From contig OZ026517.1 in NCBI GenBank assembly GCA_964019695.1, forward strand, positions 73,924,665-73,988,664: a stretch of 64,000 nucleotides of DNA, written 5' to 3'. The notes beneath the pieces are model-generated. The model was given only the letters and a program-made list of their open reading frames with translations, was not told the origin of the DNA and ran no database searches. A program made the position numbers and the translations under genes. This DNA is from Loripinus fragilis (Eukaryota; Mollusca; Bivalvia; Lucinida; Lucinidae). Below are positions 48,003 to 60,442 of the stretch, piece by piece (positions within the stretch are counted from its first letter, which is position 1; each line of letters starts with the position of its first letter).

Positions 48003-48185
48003 AGGGAGAATTGCTAGATATTTTTGGGGATTTGGGGAGAAGCTAAACTATTTTTAGGGATTTGGCGAGCAAAGGCAAATACTTTTAGGGAGATGAGGAC
48101 ATTATTTGCAGGGAGACGGGGAGAGCAATGCATTATTTTCAGGGATCAAGGGAGCACATACCCCCCCCCCCCTGGGGGGCCTCAT
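48003..48185 (+). repeat. G-rich short tandem repeat with GC palindrome end, copy 2
   Basis: TTTTTAGGGATTTGGCGAGC, TTTTAGGGAGATGAGG and TTTTCAGGGATCAAGGGAGC units, ending in CCCCCCCTGGGGGG. Same layout and strand as 45,845-46,080. Confidence 0.65.
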
Positions 48186-48721
48186 TTCTCCATTCCGCGA
48201 GCGTTTTATTTTCGTGAAACATGTAAAGCTTTTCCGACGTTACAGTACTCAGTGGCCAGTTGAGGAGATTCCGTCGCAGCACCAAAAACGTGCTATACGT
48301 GCTAAAATTTAACAAAACTAACACATACAAATTAAATATATATAAATATTATAAACACATTTCGTTCCTAAGATCGTGGGAAAAATTGAGAAGGTACACC
48401 ACTTTACAAGAAACCATTGTTCTTTAATACCAGAGTTGTATCCCTTTGATAGTGCGCGTGATAACTGATCTGATGCTTTATTTTTTGTCCTGCTGAATAT
48501 ATTTTACACTACCCTACGATAAAAATGCACACATCGCATATACATGTACACAATGACACTCGTTAAGCGTCTCTACACAGCTATGCAGTGGGGTAGATAT
48601 TTATCTGCAGGACTACAAATCAACGTCAACTACCGTGCTTTGTGTATGAGACGTGCGCATGTTATTGTATGCATGTTACTATTGAGAGTTGTGGTACATG
48701 TTATGTGGATTTGTCAAATAA

Positions 48722-48768
48722 GGAAAGTGCAAGTGTCCATGACCAGTAAATGCCACAATCACAGACCA
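48722..48768 (-). repeat. Family A 3' terminal fragment interrupted by a MITE
   Basis: GACCAGTAAATGCCACAATC plus ACAGACCAG equals the reverse complement of the family A terminus; it stops exactly at the MITE end. Confidence 0.6.
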
Positions 48769-49025
48769 GGGCCCGTAATTACAATGCCTCCTTAAAGTTA
48801 ATGAAGACTTGAGTTAAGTATTTATATTTAACCATGCTATATTAGATGCTAAATAAATTGCCTGGATCTATGCAGTACTTAGGGTCAAAGATATTATTGT
48901 GATCTACACCAAAACGAAACTAATTTGATTTTAATCAGTCTGAAAGGTTATTTTTCGCATCCTGAAAAACCAATACTCAGCTTAAGTCGTCCTTAACTTT
49001 AAGGAGGCATTGTAATTCCGGGCTC
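48769..49025. mobile_element. 257 bp MITE (GGGCCCG family)
   Basis: The left end GGGCCCGTAATTACAATGCC, then TCCTTAAAGTTAA; the right end is its reverse complement with few changes (TTAACTTTAAGGAGGCATTG, then TAATTCCGGGCTC). The inverted repeat is over 40 bp. No ORF; target duplication unclear. Confidence 0.85.
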
Positions 49026-49699
49026 AGATCAACATATTGCACCGTAAGGATGCGTCACAGAACTCACACGACAACTAAGTTTGTAAACAAATAGTAACAC
49101 GGTCATCCTCGGTACAACTACACGTACAACATACATGTACAATCGCTGTAGACTGATGGCTGAAATTGGTTTTGCCTCCCCAACCCCAACCATAACCCTA
49201 AAGAATCTAGGAGACATATCCTACCTTAACCCGTATAAGCCTTGCGTCCTTTTTGTGGGGCATATGCGAACAGCGCAGACCCAGATCAGACGCCCCAGAA
49301 CGTGGCGTTTGATCAGGATTTCCTCTGTTTGCTTGCAGGGTGTTCTAATAAAAATAAAAAATACCACCAAGCACCCCTAAAATTTGAAATAGACTCGTCC
49401 TAACGCTAGAGATAAGAAAGTATATTCGGCTTTAATTGGTTAAAGAACTGTCCAAGCTGAGTGGAATATGTTAACATTTTGTATTTGCAATAATATTTAC
49501 CAATAACAAAGTTATTTTACGCAACTCTATATTTTTTAGAATAATACATGCATTTTATTACATCAAAAACGTTATATGCACATACAAATCACAAGGAGAA
49601 TTCGTAGCATAGCGAATAAATCGCTTGTCCACTGTTCGAACCCCGTCACATCACCATATTATTTTATTTTTTTCTTAATTGTTTTTTAAATTATTTATT
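49026..49699. other. No gene seen
   Basis: Unassigned. A GTTCGAACCCC B-box-like word at 49,638-49,648 stands alone and does not make a tRNA. Confidence 0.4.
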
Positions 49700-49936
49700 G
49701 AGCCGTGGCATGTGATTTCCGACAATGTGGCATTTTGACATGTGTAGACTCAGACGAGCCTGTGCAGCCGCCTTTTAGGCTTAGACAGTCAAAATGCTGT
49801 TTGGGCAGTAGCTAAATATTCATAGAATATTCAAACGGCTAGCAATGGCTCTGATCAAACTGCGCGTATGCGCAGGCTGATCTGAGGCTCTGCTCGTCGC
49901 ACATACCACATTGTTAGAAATCTCATGTAGCGTCTC
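49700..49936 (+). mobile_element. 237 bp MITE (GAGCC family), copy 2
   Basis: Same length and orientation as 21,614-21,850. Ends GAGCCGTGGCATGTGATTTC and GAAATCTCATGTAGCGTCTC; possible 3 bp duplication ATT on both sides. Confidence 0.88.
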
Positions 49937-49995
49937 ATTTAAAGATATAATTCATAAGCATTTCCAAACCATTTGGATTGCTGAATATTGCTTTA

Positions 49996-50040
49996 CTTGA
50001 TTGTATCGAGTCCTGATCTTTGCACCCTTACTTACTTTAA
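49996..50040 (+). repeat. Family B terminal fragment, the only plus-strand copy
   Basis: CTTGATTGTATCGAGTCCTG through TTTGCACCCTTACTTACTTT, the last ~45 bp of family B. Confidence 0.75.
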
Positions 50041-50229
50041 TGACAGCAAACAATGCATACCCTATCGAGTTGATGCATTCAGTGGCATCTCGCATATGCG
50101 TTTTCGTGTTTGATAATGTCCCATTTGATGGACACTTTGTATAAATGTTAAAACTGTTTTCCAATAATGCTTAAAGGATACATGTGAAAATATGATACAA
50201 TGAAAATGTAGAAAAAGAAATGAAAGCAA

Positions 50230-50312
50230 TGATGTGATTCGAACCTGCGCATTATGGCAAAATAAATGTATGTTCTGCTGCCAGCGACTCTACCTTCTGA
50301 GCTATACAAGCT
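50230..50312 (-). pseudogene. tRNA-like sequence
   Basis: On the minus strand: TAGCTCAGAAGGTAGAGTC (tRNA D-arm/A box) and GCAGGTTCGAATC (T-arm/B box) about 45 bp apart. The T-stem and anticodon arm do not pair cleanly, so a decayed tRNA or a SINE head is more likely than a working tRNA gene. Confidence 0.4.
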
Positions 50313-50455
50313 TTCAAAACTACAGCTGACTGCTGAACATGCCAGCATACTGTTTACAAACAAGCAAATGTAAGCATGGTCATTAGATCTTGGCAGCACT
50401 ATAGAAGGTTTTTAGGAACGATATCGTTTCTCTACCACCACGATAACGTATATCC

Positions 50456-50798
50456 ATGCGCGGATCCAGGAAATTTTCGTCGGGTTTGACGATGGGGGGG
50501 GGGGGGGGTCCAAGCCCGACTGACTGAAAAAAAGCTCTGACAGTGTTTTCTTTATTCGTTTTTTGTAAGTCCTCAGCTTATTTTGTAGAGGGAGTCCAGT
50601 GATCATGGCTTTTTCAAAGAAAACTATCATTAAACTATAACGTTCCGATATTCCATGGAGAAGGACGGTCCAACATTTCCAGGGGGTCCAACTTTTCCCA
50701 GGGGGTCCAATTGTATATTTCTATTTAAAGCTATAAAATTTGTGATTTTCCAGGGGACTGGGGTCCGGACCCCTGCCCCCTCCTCTGGATCCGCACGT
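50456..50798. mobile_element. MITE-like element with GCGGATCCAG ends
   Basis: ATGCGCGGATCCAGG at the left and CTGGATCCGCACGT at the right form short inverted ends. The interior has a 17-base G run and three AGGGGGTCCAA phrases. A solo end of the same type (GGGCGGATCCAGAAGGGG) is at 56,400. Confidence 0.6.
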
Positions 50799-51720
50799 GA
50801 CATGGTTAACTGGGTTCGTCCACACATCGTCTTGGCCAAAAGACATAGCATGACACTCACTCCATTGCTGCAAGTGCTGTGCGGCTGGTGTAAACAACGA
50901 CTGGGTCCTACTGTTTAGTGATTGGAAATACGCTTGGGAAATCAAAAAAGCCATGATTAGGGTAGTGCACCGTGTATCAAAGGCGTTTTGTGCAATGGGA
51001 TCTTGTATTATTCCCAACGTCGGATGTGAAGGGAGTCTCTACAATGTTGCTAGCACATATAAAATACCGAATTACCCACATGTTTTGTCCCACATTGTAT
51101 GCGGCGATCACAAATGAAATAAATTGCTAGAAACGCTGTTTTGTATTTAAAAAATGCGTATCGCTGCCTATCAGGTATTATTTTATAGTAATAAGGTTGA
51201 AGGGTTCACCACATCAAGAAGTCTGCGAGTATTCTATAACCACCCCCACACACACTCCCCCTTCAGCATATGAACAAACTAGAGGATCTGAAGGTCCTAT
51301 AGCGCTTACCTGATCTCATTGATTAAATCAAAATAGGTCAAGGTCAACTTAGGCTTAATATTGAAACATATTTTGTTTTACCATATATATGGGGGTGTTT
51401 GATTTCATTTGGAATTATCACGTGACGTATGCATTACAGCGCGTTCTGGCTCATTTGGCGCCTTTAAATGAAAAAAAAACCTAGCTAAGTATCTGAAAAT
51501 CAGCCAATTTCTGGCTTGCCATTGGGAATTTATGTGTCCAAAATGAGTACATGTACGCTATATAAGGCATTAGTTATGACTCGACAGGGCTCGCGAAATA
51601 GATGGGTTACTGGGTGCCACTTTGGCAGAGATATTTGTAGCTTATAGCATGGCATCAGTGTTGTACAGCTCAAGTCGGATGAAAATCCCGAATTTACGTA
51701 GACCTCGAAGTCTCCCAATT
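50799..51720. other. No gene seen
   Basis: Unassigned intergenic DNA. Confidence 0.4.
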
Positions 51721-51730
51721 ACTGATATTG

Positions 51731-51937
51731 CTTGGGCGCGCATTGGCTCAGTGGTAGAGTGCTTGACGCGAGACCGAGGGGCCGCGGATTCGATCATCAC
51801 CGGCGTAACTGCGTTGTGTCATTGAGCAAGAACATTAATTCTAGCTTAGTACTAGTTCAATCCAGTAAGCCCCGTCCCTTTATAACTGAAAGATTGTTGA
51901 TGGGACGTAAATAATCAAATCACCAAAAACAAACAAA
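51731..51937 (+). mobile_element. tRNA-derived SINE, copy 3, with target duplication
   Basis: A box TTGGCTCAGTGGTAGAGTGC, a mutated B box GATTCGATCA, a body shared with the other two copies (CTAGCTTAGTACTAGTTCAA) and an AAAACAAACAAAA tail. Target duplication ACTGATATTG at 51,721-51,730 and 51,938-51,947. Confidence 0.9.
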
Positions 51938-51947
51938 ACTGATATTG

Positions 51948-53229
51948 TACTGTTTACCTTAACTTTAAACATTCGTATGAACAAACTGCAACCGAGCCAG
52001 CACGGATCCACATAGCCTGCCAAATCCACCTCAACTTAAAATATGCATGCGTGCGACGGTTCAGAAAAAAGGATAAAAAACTTAACCCCCACTGGAAAGC
52101 TGATCATGCATCATTTATGTTAGCTTTTACGGATGGGATAAGCAACACAGTATCATTGGTTAGACCATAAATAGTCTACAACGAGCTAGATGCATGTGAA
52201 CTGCTCCCACAAACACAAAAGATCATCGTGAACGAGTCCGTGTGTACTCCCCCTCCCCCCCCCCCCCGCGCAGATCACCCCACCTGCCCTCCCTCCCCGT
52301 TTCCTCTAAAATGACGCCCACACTCTTTTATGAAATGAAAAATATCAACTCAAGCGTCGTGGGGAGGGTTTTTATGAGCAGGAATTACTCTATTTTGTAG
52401 TATTTTTCGAGTCCGCTGATTAATTGACAGTTTGGGTCGCTTAGAGTCATTAAAACTATATTTTTCGTATGTCCTCGTTAGCATTTCCGTCAAATTAACG
52501 ATTTTAGCCGGTAGATACTTTATTATCCTCCAGATATGGAGAACACAATGCAAACACATATGCAACATACAGAAGAAAACGTACAAAAACAAAGACAAAA
52601 TAGTTATGTACATCTACAAAATGTTTGAGAACCCGTAGTTCTCTACACTCACAGTAGTAAACAACAGAGGCACAGGCTATCCTGCACGTGTGCTTGGGTG
52701 ATCTGCGCCCAGTCGTTTGCAATCATTGAGACGCTTACTGTCACATGCTTGGCCTAGTCCCGTCCGTTCCACTGAGGTTCTGATAGGTCTAGTCAGAATG
52801 TGACTTAACTTTGACTGTGCCGCTTTGAATACCTCTAAGTTTAACCTTAACGAAACGAAATTTAAGGATTTTAACCGAGAAGAAAACCAAGCACCCACTT
52901 TACGAGATTTTTAACTAAGATATATAAACTTTTCTTTTTTTTTCTTTTACGGGACATTGCGTTCGCTTTCTATACCATTAGTCCAAACATTTTTATGAGC
53001 ACTCAATAGGATCGTCTCATCTTGAGTCGGTTCCACTGGGTCCTCACAACATGTGTTTGGTAAGAACTACAGATTTTTTTTTTATTTATTATTTTTTCTA
53101 AGTATCCCCACTTATCCTGAGGCTTAATCAAATGAATGACATAACATCAATCCATCATTTAAAACATGCTTTGGATACTCATTAGAACTTTGTTGCAGAT
53201 GTTATAAATAAACGTATTTTCAATATTAT
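51948..53229. other. No gene seen; C-rich run
   Basis: A C-rich tract lies at 52,247-52,269 and poly-T near 53,072-53,082. No gene or repeat assigned. Confidence 0.4.
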
Positions 53230-53337
53230 ACAATTATTGACTATTGAGGCATTAGACATGATGTGATATCGACCTGAGAGTACCAATATTGACCGAGGCG
53301 GAGCCTCATGTCCAATGCCTCAATAGTCAAAAATTGT
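53230..53337. repeat. Foldback hairpin element H4
   Basis: ACTATTGAGGCATTAGACAT in the left arm faces ATGTCCAATGCCTCAATAGT in the right, with further pairing out to ACAATT and AATTGT. About 108 bp with a ~45 bp loop. Confidence 0.85.
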
Positions 53338-56300
53338 TTTATTATATAATTTCTCTAAACAAAAAAAGCAACAACAACAAAGTCTGCGCTATGGACTTTG
53401 TCTTGGATAGTCTTGAATTTCTTTTATTTACATGATGACTAACTGATTCATTCAGTTAAAAGAGGAATGAATGCAAACTTTATTTGTAATTACAACTGCA
53501 AACAGAGAAGATCCGGATTAAATGCTGCATAATGTGGCATTTCATCAGGGTCTACACTGTTTGCTAAGACAAAAATGATCTTCAGGGAAAAAACTGCAAT
53601 TTTGTTTAGAAATTAAAACCTGTGACCCCTTGAATTATACAATGGGCCATTCCAAGTTTATTGCATCAATCCAGAAGGAAGAATTCATTAGTTTAATTTA
53701 AGAGTTCTGCTAATTACTATATTCAACAGCAAAGTCTAAATTACATGTATATGATGAAACACCAAATCTTGTGAATTTCGTGCCATGTCACTCACTGGAT
53801 TGTATTTACAGCAAATCATGCAAGTTTCATACTGAAAGCACACCTGTTATGGAAAGTTTCTATGAAGTCTATTTTTAGTAACTAATATTGAATGGGGAAA
53901 AACCAGCAGCCCATGTGATATGTAGTTATATGGACTCGAGTGGATAGGCATCTGGGCCAATCAAAAGATGTCTATTTATAGGTTATATAATAAAACCTAA
54001 TATGTACACGTATAATACCAAAATCTATAGAGACACAAGCATAAAATAATAGTTTCACACTTAAGCAAGACAATTTAATAAATGCCTCAGTTAAATTATC
54101 TGATCCTCATCCAAGTCATCTTCATATACAATATCTATCACTGTGCCTACAGCTGTGGCAAAATAATTCTCCACCTCACCACAACCAGTAGAAACATCGC
54201 ACAGTTTTTGACTGCGAGCTGAGTAAGGTCCTGCCCCACCCTACCCTATTGGGAGTTTAGCAGACCGTTATATCCTATCTGAAAGAACAATCCAAGCTGC
54301 AACAAATAAGAGATGTGTGCACGTTGTAAGCCGAGACGTTAGCCTGCAACAGGCTGTAACAGTTTGTTACATATGTTACCATATCAAAATATAAAAATAT
54401 TGCACTTTTGAACACGTGTTTAAGTTCTTTTGAGTTATATGATAATATAATCTAGCATTTGTGCTCGTGCTGTATTGAGTATTGAATTGAGTAAACTTGT
54501 TGCGAAAATCGTTAAAATGCTCAGCAAGCATCAAATGTATCTGTATGGATGTAGGGATTGTTTGTATGGTTTTTGAAACGAGCTGGATTAAACATAGGTA
54601 ACGCAATTTACAAGTAGGTAACGTAATTCACATTCTACGAAAAACCCAGATTAGTCCTATCAAAGGGCCAAACGCAACAAATTGACGGTGATTATATGTT
54701 TCTGACTTGTTTTTCAATTGTTATTTTCTCTTTTTCAAACCTTTATATCTCGTTGCTGCTACCACCCGAGGTTTATTGTTGAGTTTATGTGTATACTTTG
54801 AAATTGGCACTCTCGCTTTTGCACCCTTGTCCATTCCAGTTGATCACAGTGACCTCAAATGTTCTCATGACTTACTATGTTGATAACATATATGGTTTAT
54901 ATGATAAATAAAATAGTTAACTTCAATTTATAACTTCTTATCTTCAATTGGAGTTAGCTAATTGGCTATGTGAATTACGTTACCATGAACATTTTGCCAT
55001 TTTTCTGAGAAGGGCTTATCTTTGTGAATGATGCAAACCTTGTTGTTTTTTTTGTAATATGTACGTGAAAAGGCATTTATTGAATTTAGATTATTTATTC
55101 TGCATTGTCTTAGTTTGTAGTGAGCCACAGCAAGTTTTCAAGTATATGGAATATTTAAAATCATTATTCTATAATCATATTTTAAAGTGATATTCCAACA
55201 AGATTAATGAAACTAGATACAACAGCTTACTTCCAATGTGCATCGGATGATGTAAAAATGTTATGCAACACACTAGAACCTGATATTTTGCTGAAAAATA
55301 TATGCTTCTCCGCAGGAAATAAGACCAGAGTCTAAGGTATGTAAATTACGTTACCGACCTATTGGCACAATGTTCTTTATACAACTTTACAATTTATTAT
55401 TTCCAATACCAAAGAAGAACGTAATTTTTTAATATTCATCATCTACTGTTTCAAACCAATATTTTTTTTTTCTGGTCAACTCTTCAATTTTGATGAAAAC
55501 AAGTCAAACAATAATTGTACTCATAGAATAACAGTTGGATTCCACTGTCAATAAACAACAGATCCAAGTAGAAGTGCATGCTTTAAAAGTTCATAAATAT
55601 TCCAGTTTTGTAAGAAATTTGGTATGCACAAGTATATTTCATCACAGTAACGTAGTTCACATTCAAAGTCAGTGGTGCTCTTTGTGAGGCTGTATGAATT
55701 GAAATTTTTGGATGAGCACATTTTTTAGACATCATAATCTAATTGACCTATACCAATGAATAAAAAAAATAACATTAAAATGAAAATCGAAGCCAAAAAA
55801 AATGTGGGACAAAAATTGGCTGCAATTGGTGAACTTAACTCGTTTTGGCTAAAACTCAACTCGCTTAATAAATTCAATAATACACGAGCACGCATGTAAG
55901 GTCTTCTATATATTTTATGGGACGCTGAGCATAAGTGGGCTAAGACAATCATATTGAAATGACAAAGTGTACATTTGCCGTCATCACCATTGTTTCTTTT
56001 CTTTCTTTAACAAAGGCAAAGCACGTAGGCAGGAAACAGCATTTGCAAAAAAAAAAACTACATGTAGTACCTGATAAGGCTGTTCCTACGGTAACAGTCT
56101 GATCAGAGACTCATCTTTTTGCTTTTTTAGCTAATAATGTATTGGCAATTAGGATGGATTAGTCTACAAAATGTCGCTATCCAAATGGAAGATTCCGTTT
56201 GACATTCAGCACTTGGCTTGAAGCATTTCGAAGATAAAGTGGGAAGCTGCTAATAGTCTCGGTAAGTGTTTTGGTAAGTGTCTCCGTAAGTGTCTCTTAC

Positions 56301-56395
56301 GAATAAGCTGTGTTTGACACTTCCGATTTGTTATCTTTAAAATGATTTCGGAAGTGTCTTTATTAAGGCACTTAGTTATTGTTAATCTCAAGACT
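53338..56395. other. No gene; recurring GTAACGTAATTCAC words
   Basis: 3 kb without a supportable gene. Between 54,595 and 55,665 the word GGTAACGTAATTCAC or its reverse (GTGAATTACGTTACC) recurs about five times at irregular spacing, resembling the GTAACGTA/TACGTTAC words in the 5 kb inverted-arm element. May be remnants of a related element. Confidence 0.4.
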
Positions 56396-56470
56396 TCCAT
56401 GGGCGGATCCAGAAGGGGGGGGGGGCATGGAGGCCTAGCCCCCACCCCACCCTGGAAAGTTATAAGTGGC
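56396..56470. repeat. Solo end of the GCGGATCCAG element
   Basis: GGGCGGATCCAGAAGGGGGG with a G run, matching one end of 50,456-50,798; no partner end found nearby. Confidence 0.45.
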
Positions 56471-57534
56471 TATAGACACCCATCGAGAAGCAATTTGACC
56501 TTTTATGTCCAATTGTTTCTCTGATGACTAAAATAAATAATTGGGTAGTGCAAATATAATCAGACCAGCTACAAACCCAGTCACAAAGAGCCAGGAGAGT
56601 TGCAGTCAGGCAGTTTCAAGTGACGCAATTGATATCTTTAGACCTCTTTTGTCACTCAATAATTACGAGGTTAAATGGGACAGCAATATCGAAAGCAAAT
56701 AGATCTGAGATTTAAGCCCTAGTTAAACCCTGCAATATGCACAACAAATCAAAATTGAATAAAAAATATGATAGTTACAAATGTTTGTATAGGTATGGAG
56801 GGCAACCATTTTAGGCTGAGTGACCTTTCACAGCCCTAAAAAATGCATAAACAGAATATATAGTTTCGTGCTACTCACCTACTCGCAGTTTCTCGTATCA
56901 ATTCGTACCCGCTCGCGAGTCACTCGTGACAGGCATTGAGCAAAGGGCACCGAAAGAGCGTCACAGATCGGAGCAGATCGTACCAGACCGCATCACATCT
57001 TAACAGAGCGTGGATTTTGCCTTGTCCAAGGCCGATACCGACCACCACGATTTGGAAGCACGATTAGATGCGTTGTGTGGCGTTTTGCTACGATGCAATA
57101 CGATCTGATGCGATGAATACGATTGAAAATTAATCGTGCTTTTAAAGTAGAACTTTTTAGGACCGCCCAAAAATGTTCTGCGACCAACACGATTACCACG
57201 ATTGACATCAATATTTGATATGAGCTGATACGGGGGCCGCGATTAGTCCACGATAAAGACCTTGATTCCAATCGTGGCCCTGATCGTGATAGTGGGTATG
57301 CCACAACTTGTTGTTAAAACTAGAAATGCAATCTGCGACTTGAATATTTTGAACACTATTTCTGCCAGCTCCAACTGTTTTAGTACTGTTTGCCTTGTAT
57401 TCCAATGGATTCTTCTTTTTGGTTTCATACAATACACTTGGGTTGGTCCATTGCATATATTAAGGGGTCACAGGTTATACTTTCCAAAAATATATTTTAT
57501 TTTGTATCCGGTATCCAAAGGGTTAATTACAAAT
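56471..57534. other. No gene; CGAT-rich segment
   Basis: 56,940-57,310 is rich in CGAT words (CGATTAGATGCG, ACGATGCAATACGATCTGAT, CCACGATTGACATC), probably an old short repeat; the overlapping minus-strand ORF of 103 residues is not credible. 57,373-57,455 is the diverged partner of the dispersed repeat at 3,005-3,095. Confidence 0.45.
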
Positions 57535-57771
57535 GAGCCGCTACATGTGATTTCCAGCAATGTGGTATGTAAAACCAGCAAAGCTTCAGATCAGCCTGCG
57601 CATACGCACAATCTGATCAGAGCCTTTGCTAATCGCGTGACAATTCTATGAATACTAAGCTACTGACCGAACAGCATTTGGATTTTACAAGCTTAAAAGA
57701 AGGCTGCGCGGGCTCATCTGAGTCTACACTTGTCAAAGTGCCACATTGTTGGAAATCTCATGTCGCGGCTC
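57535..57771 (-). mobile_element. 237 bp MITE (GAGCC family), copy 3, inverted
   Basis: Ends GAGCCGCTACATGTGATTTC and GAAATCTCATGTCGCGGCTC; interior runs opposite to copies 1 and 2 (CATCTGAGTCTACACTTGTC at the right). AAAT on both sides may be the target duplication. Confidence 0.88.
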
Positions 57772-58575
57772 AAATAAATTTGCAACTTTGTGCGCAGCGA
57801 TATATTTACATTGCATACAGTTCAATGTAAAAATTACAAATGTGTTTAGTCAACACGTAGGGTGAGGGGCGGTAGTGAGGGGGGAGATTTGGAAGTTTTG
57901 TTGTTATTAATATCTGATACCTGTATAATCATAATTATGCATCTTATAATAGTCTGGATATGGACCTTCCTTTACTTCCATATTTTGTGTATGCGAGCAG
58001 CAAACGCTCTGGCGAGACTGCACAGGCTCAGTTGGGCTAGCTGATATAAGTTTAGTATGATAGGCGCTGTCCGATTTAAAGATAGCATTTAAATTAGGGT
58101 ATGATCGTCAATTCGTCTCAAAAGGATAATTAGAATCGACTCGGACACATGGAATCTTGAAACTATGTAAACACACGATTAAATTGATTACAGGTCCATG
58201 GGGATCTATTCAGTTACATTGTTATATTTTGTAAGGAGTATTTTCTTAAGAGGAGGGTCACAATGTCACGGGTGCTTCTTAAATTCCGATTTTGATTAAA
58301 GCTAACTTTTATATTTCCAGTGTAAACATTCTACTGGTTGATCGTAAATTAGATTGCATCATGTGTTTTCTCGAATGTCGTGATCATATTGAGCATGATT
58401 TGTATAACTCTAAACTGACCAAATACTGGTAGTGGCGATAGTGTGGGGACTCATGGTTGTATTTTAATCCCGTCGAGGATTTTTGTAAAGGCATAATATT
58501 TACATGCACGTTGTTCTGCACTTCAATCCTTTTGACATGCAGCATCACTAGATTCAGAATATTTAAATAGTAATA
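57772..58575. other. No gene seen
   Basis: Unassigned intergenic DNA. Confidence 0.4.
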
Positions 58576-58779
58576 TAGTATTACCTGTCTTAAGCGGCCA
58601 CTTAAAATAGACAAAACAAAGGTATCAATGGAAAATGGTAGCTTAATGAAGATCAAAAGTATTGCAGAATGCTCCATGGGGAGCTTTCTGCAATACTTTT
58701 GTCATGCATTAAGCAATTATCGGTATTGAAAACCAATTTTGTGTTCTTTTTGAGTGGCCGCTTAAGACAGGTTTTACTG
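58576..58779. mobile_element. 204 bp palindromic MITE with TA duplication
   Basis: TA lies at 58,574-58,575 and 58,780-58,781. The left end is TAGTATTACCTGTCTTAAGC and the right end, as reverse complement, CAGTAAAACCTGTCTTAAGC; pairing continues to GCAGAATGCTCC / GGAGCTTTCTGC at the centre. The CAGTAAAACC end and TA target resemble Tc1/mariner/pogo-type termini. Confidence 0.88.
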
Positions 58780-58781
58780 TA

Positions 58782-59895
58782 CGTTCCTATGAGATTTCCC
58801 TTTAAATGATACAACCTGGATAAGTCGCTTCTCACAGAACAGCAATAAAGTTGTGAATAAGAACTTTAAGTAAAGTAATTTAAAAACAAAAAGAGTCGGT
58901 GCCTATGTGGGGACATGTCTTCTAAGATAAAGCTTGATAATACTGCTGTAAAAAGTCAAACCGAGGACGCCATTCCCGCCAAACGTGCGCTTCTTCTTCA
59001 ATAAAAATACAATATACATAATGTCCACATCGCTAGATATTCGTCCAAACCCAGATGCACTTTATCCAAAACGTTTAAAGAGACTAAGTCTGTAACTATG
59101 AGCATTTTTGGACACACATTTTTTTTCTTTTAAAATCATTTGAAAAAATAGAATTAAGTTATGTTTTCACAATAAATATGTTCAGTACAGCTACAAACTG
59201 CATGGAAAATTGAATTATCATATTAAAACATGTGTTTTTCTCTTGTTGGTAATTATTTACGTCCCTCCAATAATTCTAGACAGTTGATTTTTAACATAAA
59301 TGCTGTTATTTTGATAGTGATAATGTGTTAAGATGTATGAAAATGGTAAAATGTTTACCTGAATTTGAGTAATTTGTTCTTAAAAAATAGAAACATAATT
59401 TCTAAAACTAGAAGATCAAAAGTTACAGACTATGCAGCTTTAAGATTAAGCTGACATGTTTTAAAAATAACGTCTTAAATACATTTGGTAGTTATATTAT
59501 TTGCATGGCTGTGCCATGCATTTTCTCGCCATACCACTGGTCAGACAAAACTCGACATGAAACATAGTGAGTTTACGGCTGCCACCAAGGTTCACATTTG
59601 CTTGTCCCATAGAAAACAAATCAATATTGTCTACTTGCATAAGATGGTTCAAACAGCCTGAATAAGAAATATTGACTTCTAGAAGATAGCATCTCTGTTC
59701 TTTCAAGAGTTATTCGAGACATGTTAATTTGAAAGACTTTGTAAAGGGCATCAGATGAAACGTCACTCAGTCACATTGATATCACAGCTCATCGTGTCTG
59801 TAGAATATGATAGAGACCGAGTCCTATAAAATGGTGACTTAGAAGATCATTCTCTATTCGATAACAAGTCCATGAAAATAGCTAGTACAATATTA
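58782..59895. other. No gene seen
   Basis: AT-rich, no recognisable element. Confidence 0.4.
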
Positions 59896-60065
59896 AAGTA
59901 AGTAAGGGGACAAAGATCAGGAATCGAAACAATCAAGCACCACACCTGACCAAGGATACCAATGGGAAAGTGACAACGTCACAAATATACATCACAACGA
60001 GAGCCAAGAGGTCAGCCCTTTCCCAAAGAGGTCAGCCTTTTCCAAGCAGGTGACCAAAGCATAAG
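59896..60065 (-). repeat. Family B 3' fragment
   Basis: AAGTAAGGGGACAAAGATCA to GCAGGTGACCAAAGCAT, with a short internal duplication (AGAGGTCAGCC twice at 60,007 and 60,026). Confidence 0.85.
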
Positions 60066-60442
60066 GTCGAATCTAGATTTCGACATAATATGCACAGCGT
60101 TGTTAACGACGTCACTAAATAAAGTTAATAAAAGTGACAACACTAATGAGTGTTCTAGCTTGTTGCATGTACATTACGCGACGTGTTATAAATGGTGGTG
60201 TCTCTCCATCCACAACCATATGCTTGTACTTAAGGACTTTGAAAACGCATCACCTAGATTAAATCATTTATTTCACAAACCCTGGGAATGTCAGCGAGAT
60301 AATCGTTATTGCATAGCATAGTCTGACTAGTTTGTAGTGTCTCCTAGAAAATTCATGGTTTTAAATTTACTTTAAGGTATTGAAAAAGTATTCGCTTTAA
60401 GAAAGGTGTGGTCGTTTTTGAAGGACACAAATTCAGCTGCAA

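Noticed and set aside
50230..50312. Functional tRNA gene
   Set aside because: A and B boxes are present but the T-stem and anticodon arm do not pair properly.
56993..57304. 103-residue minus-strand ORF
   Set aside because: Runs through a CGAT-rich repetitive segment, so openness is likely compositional.
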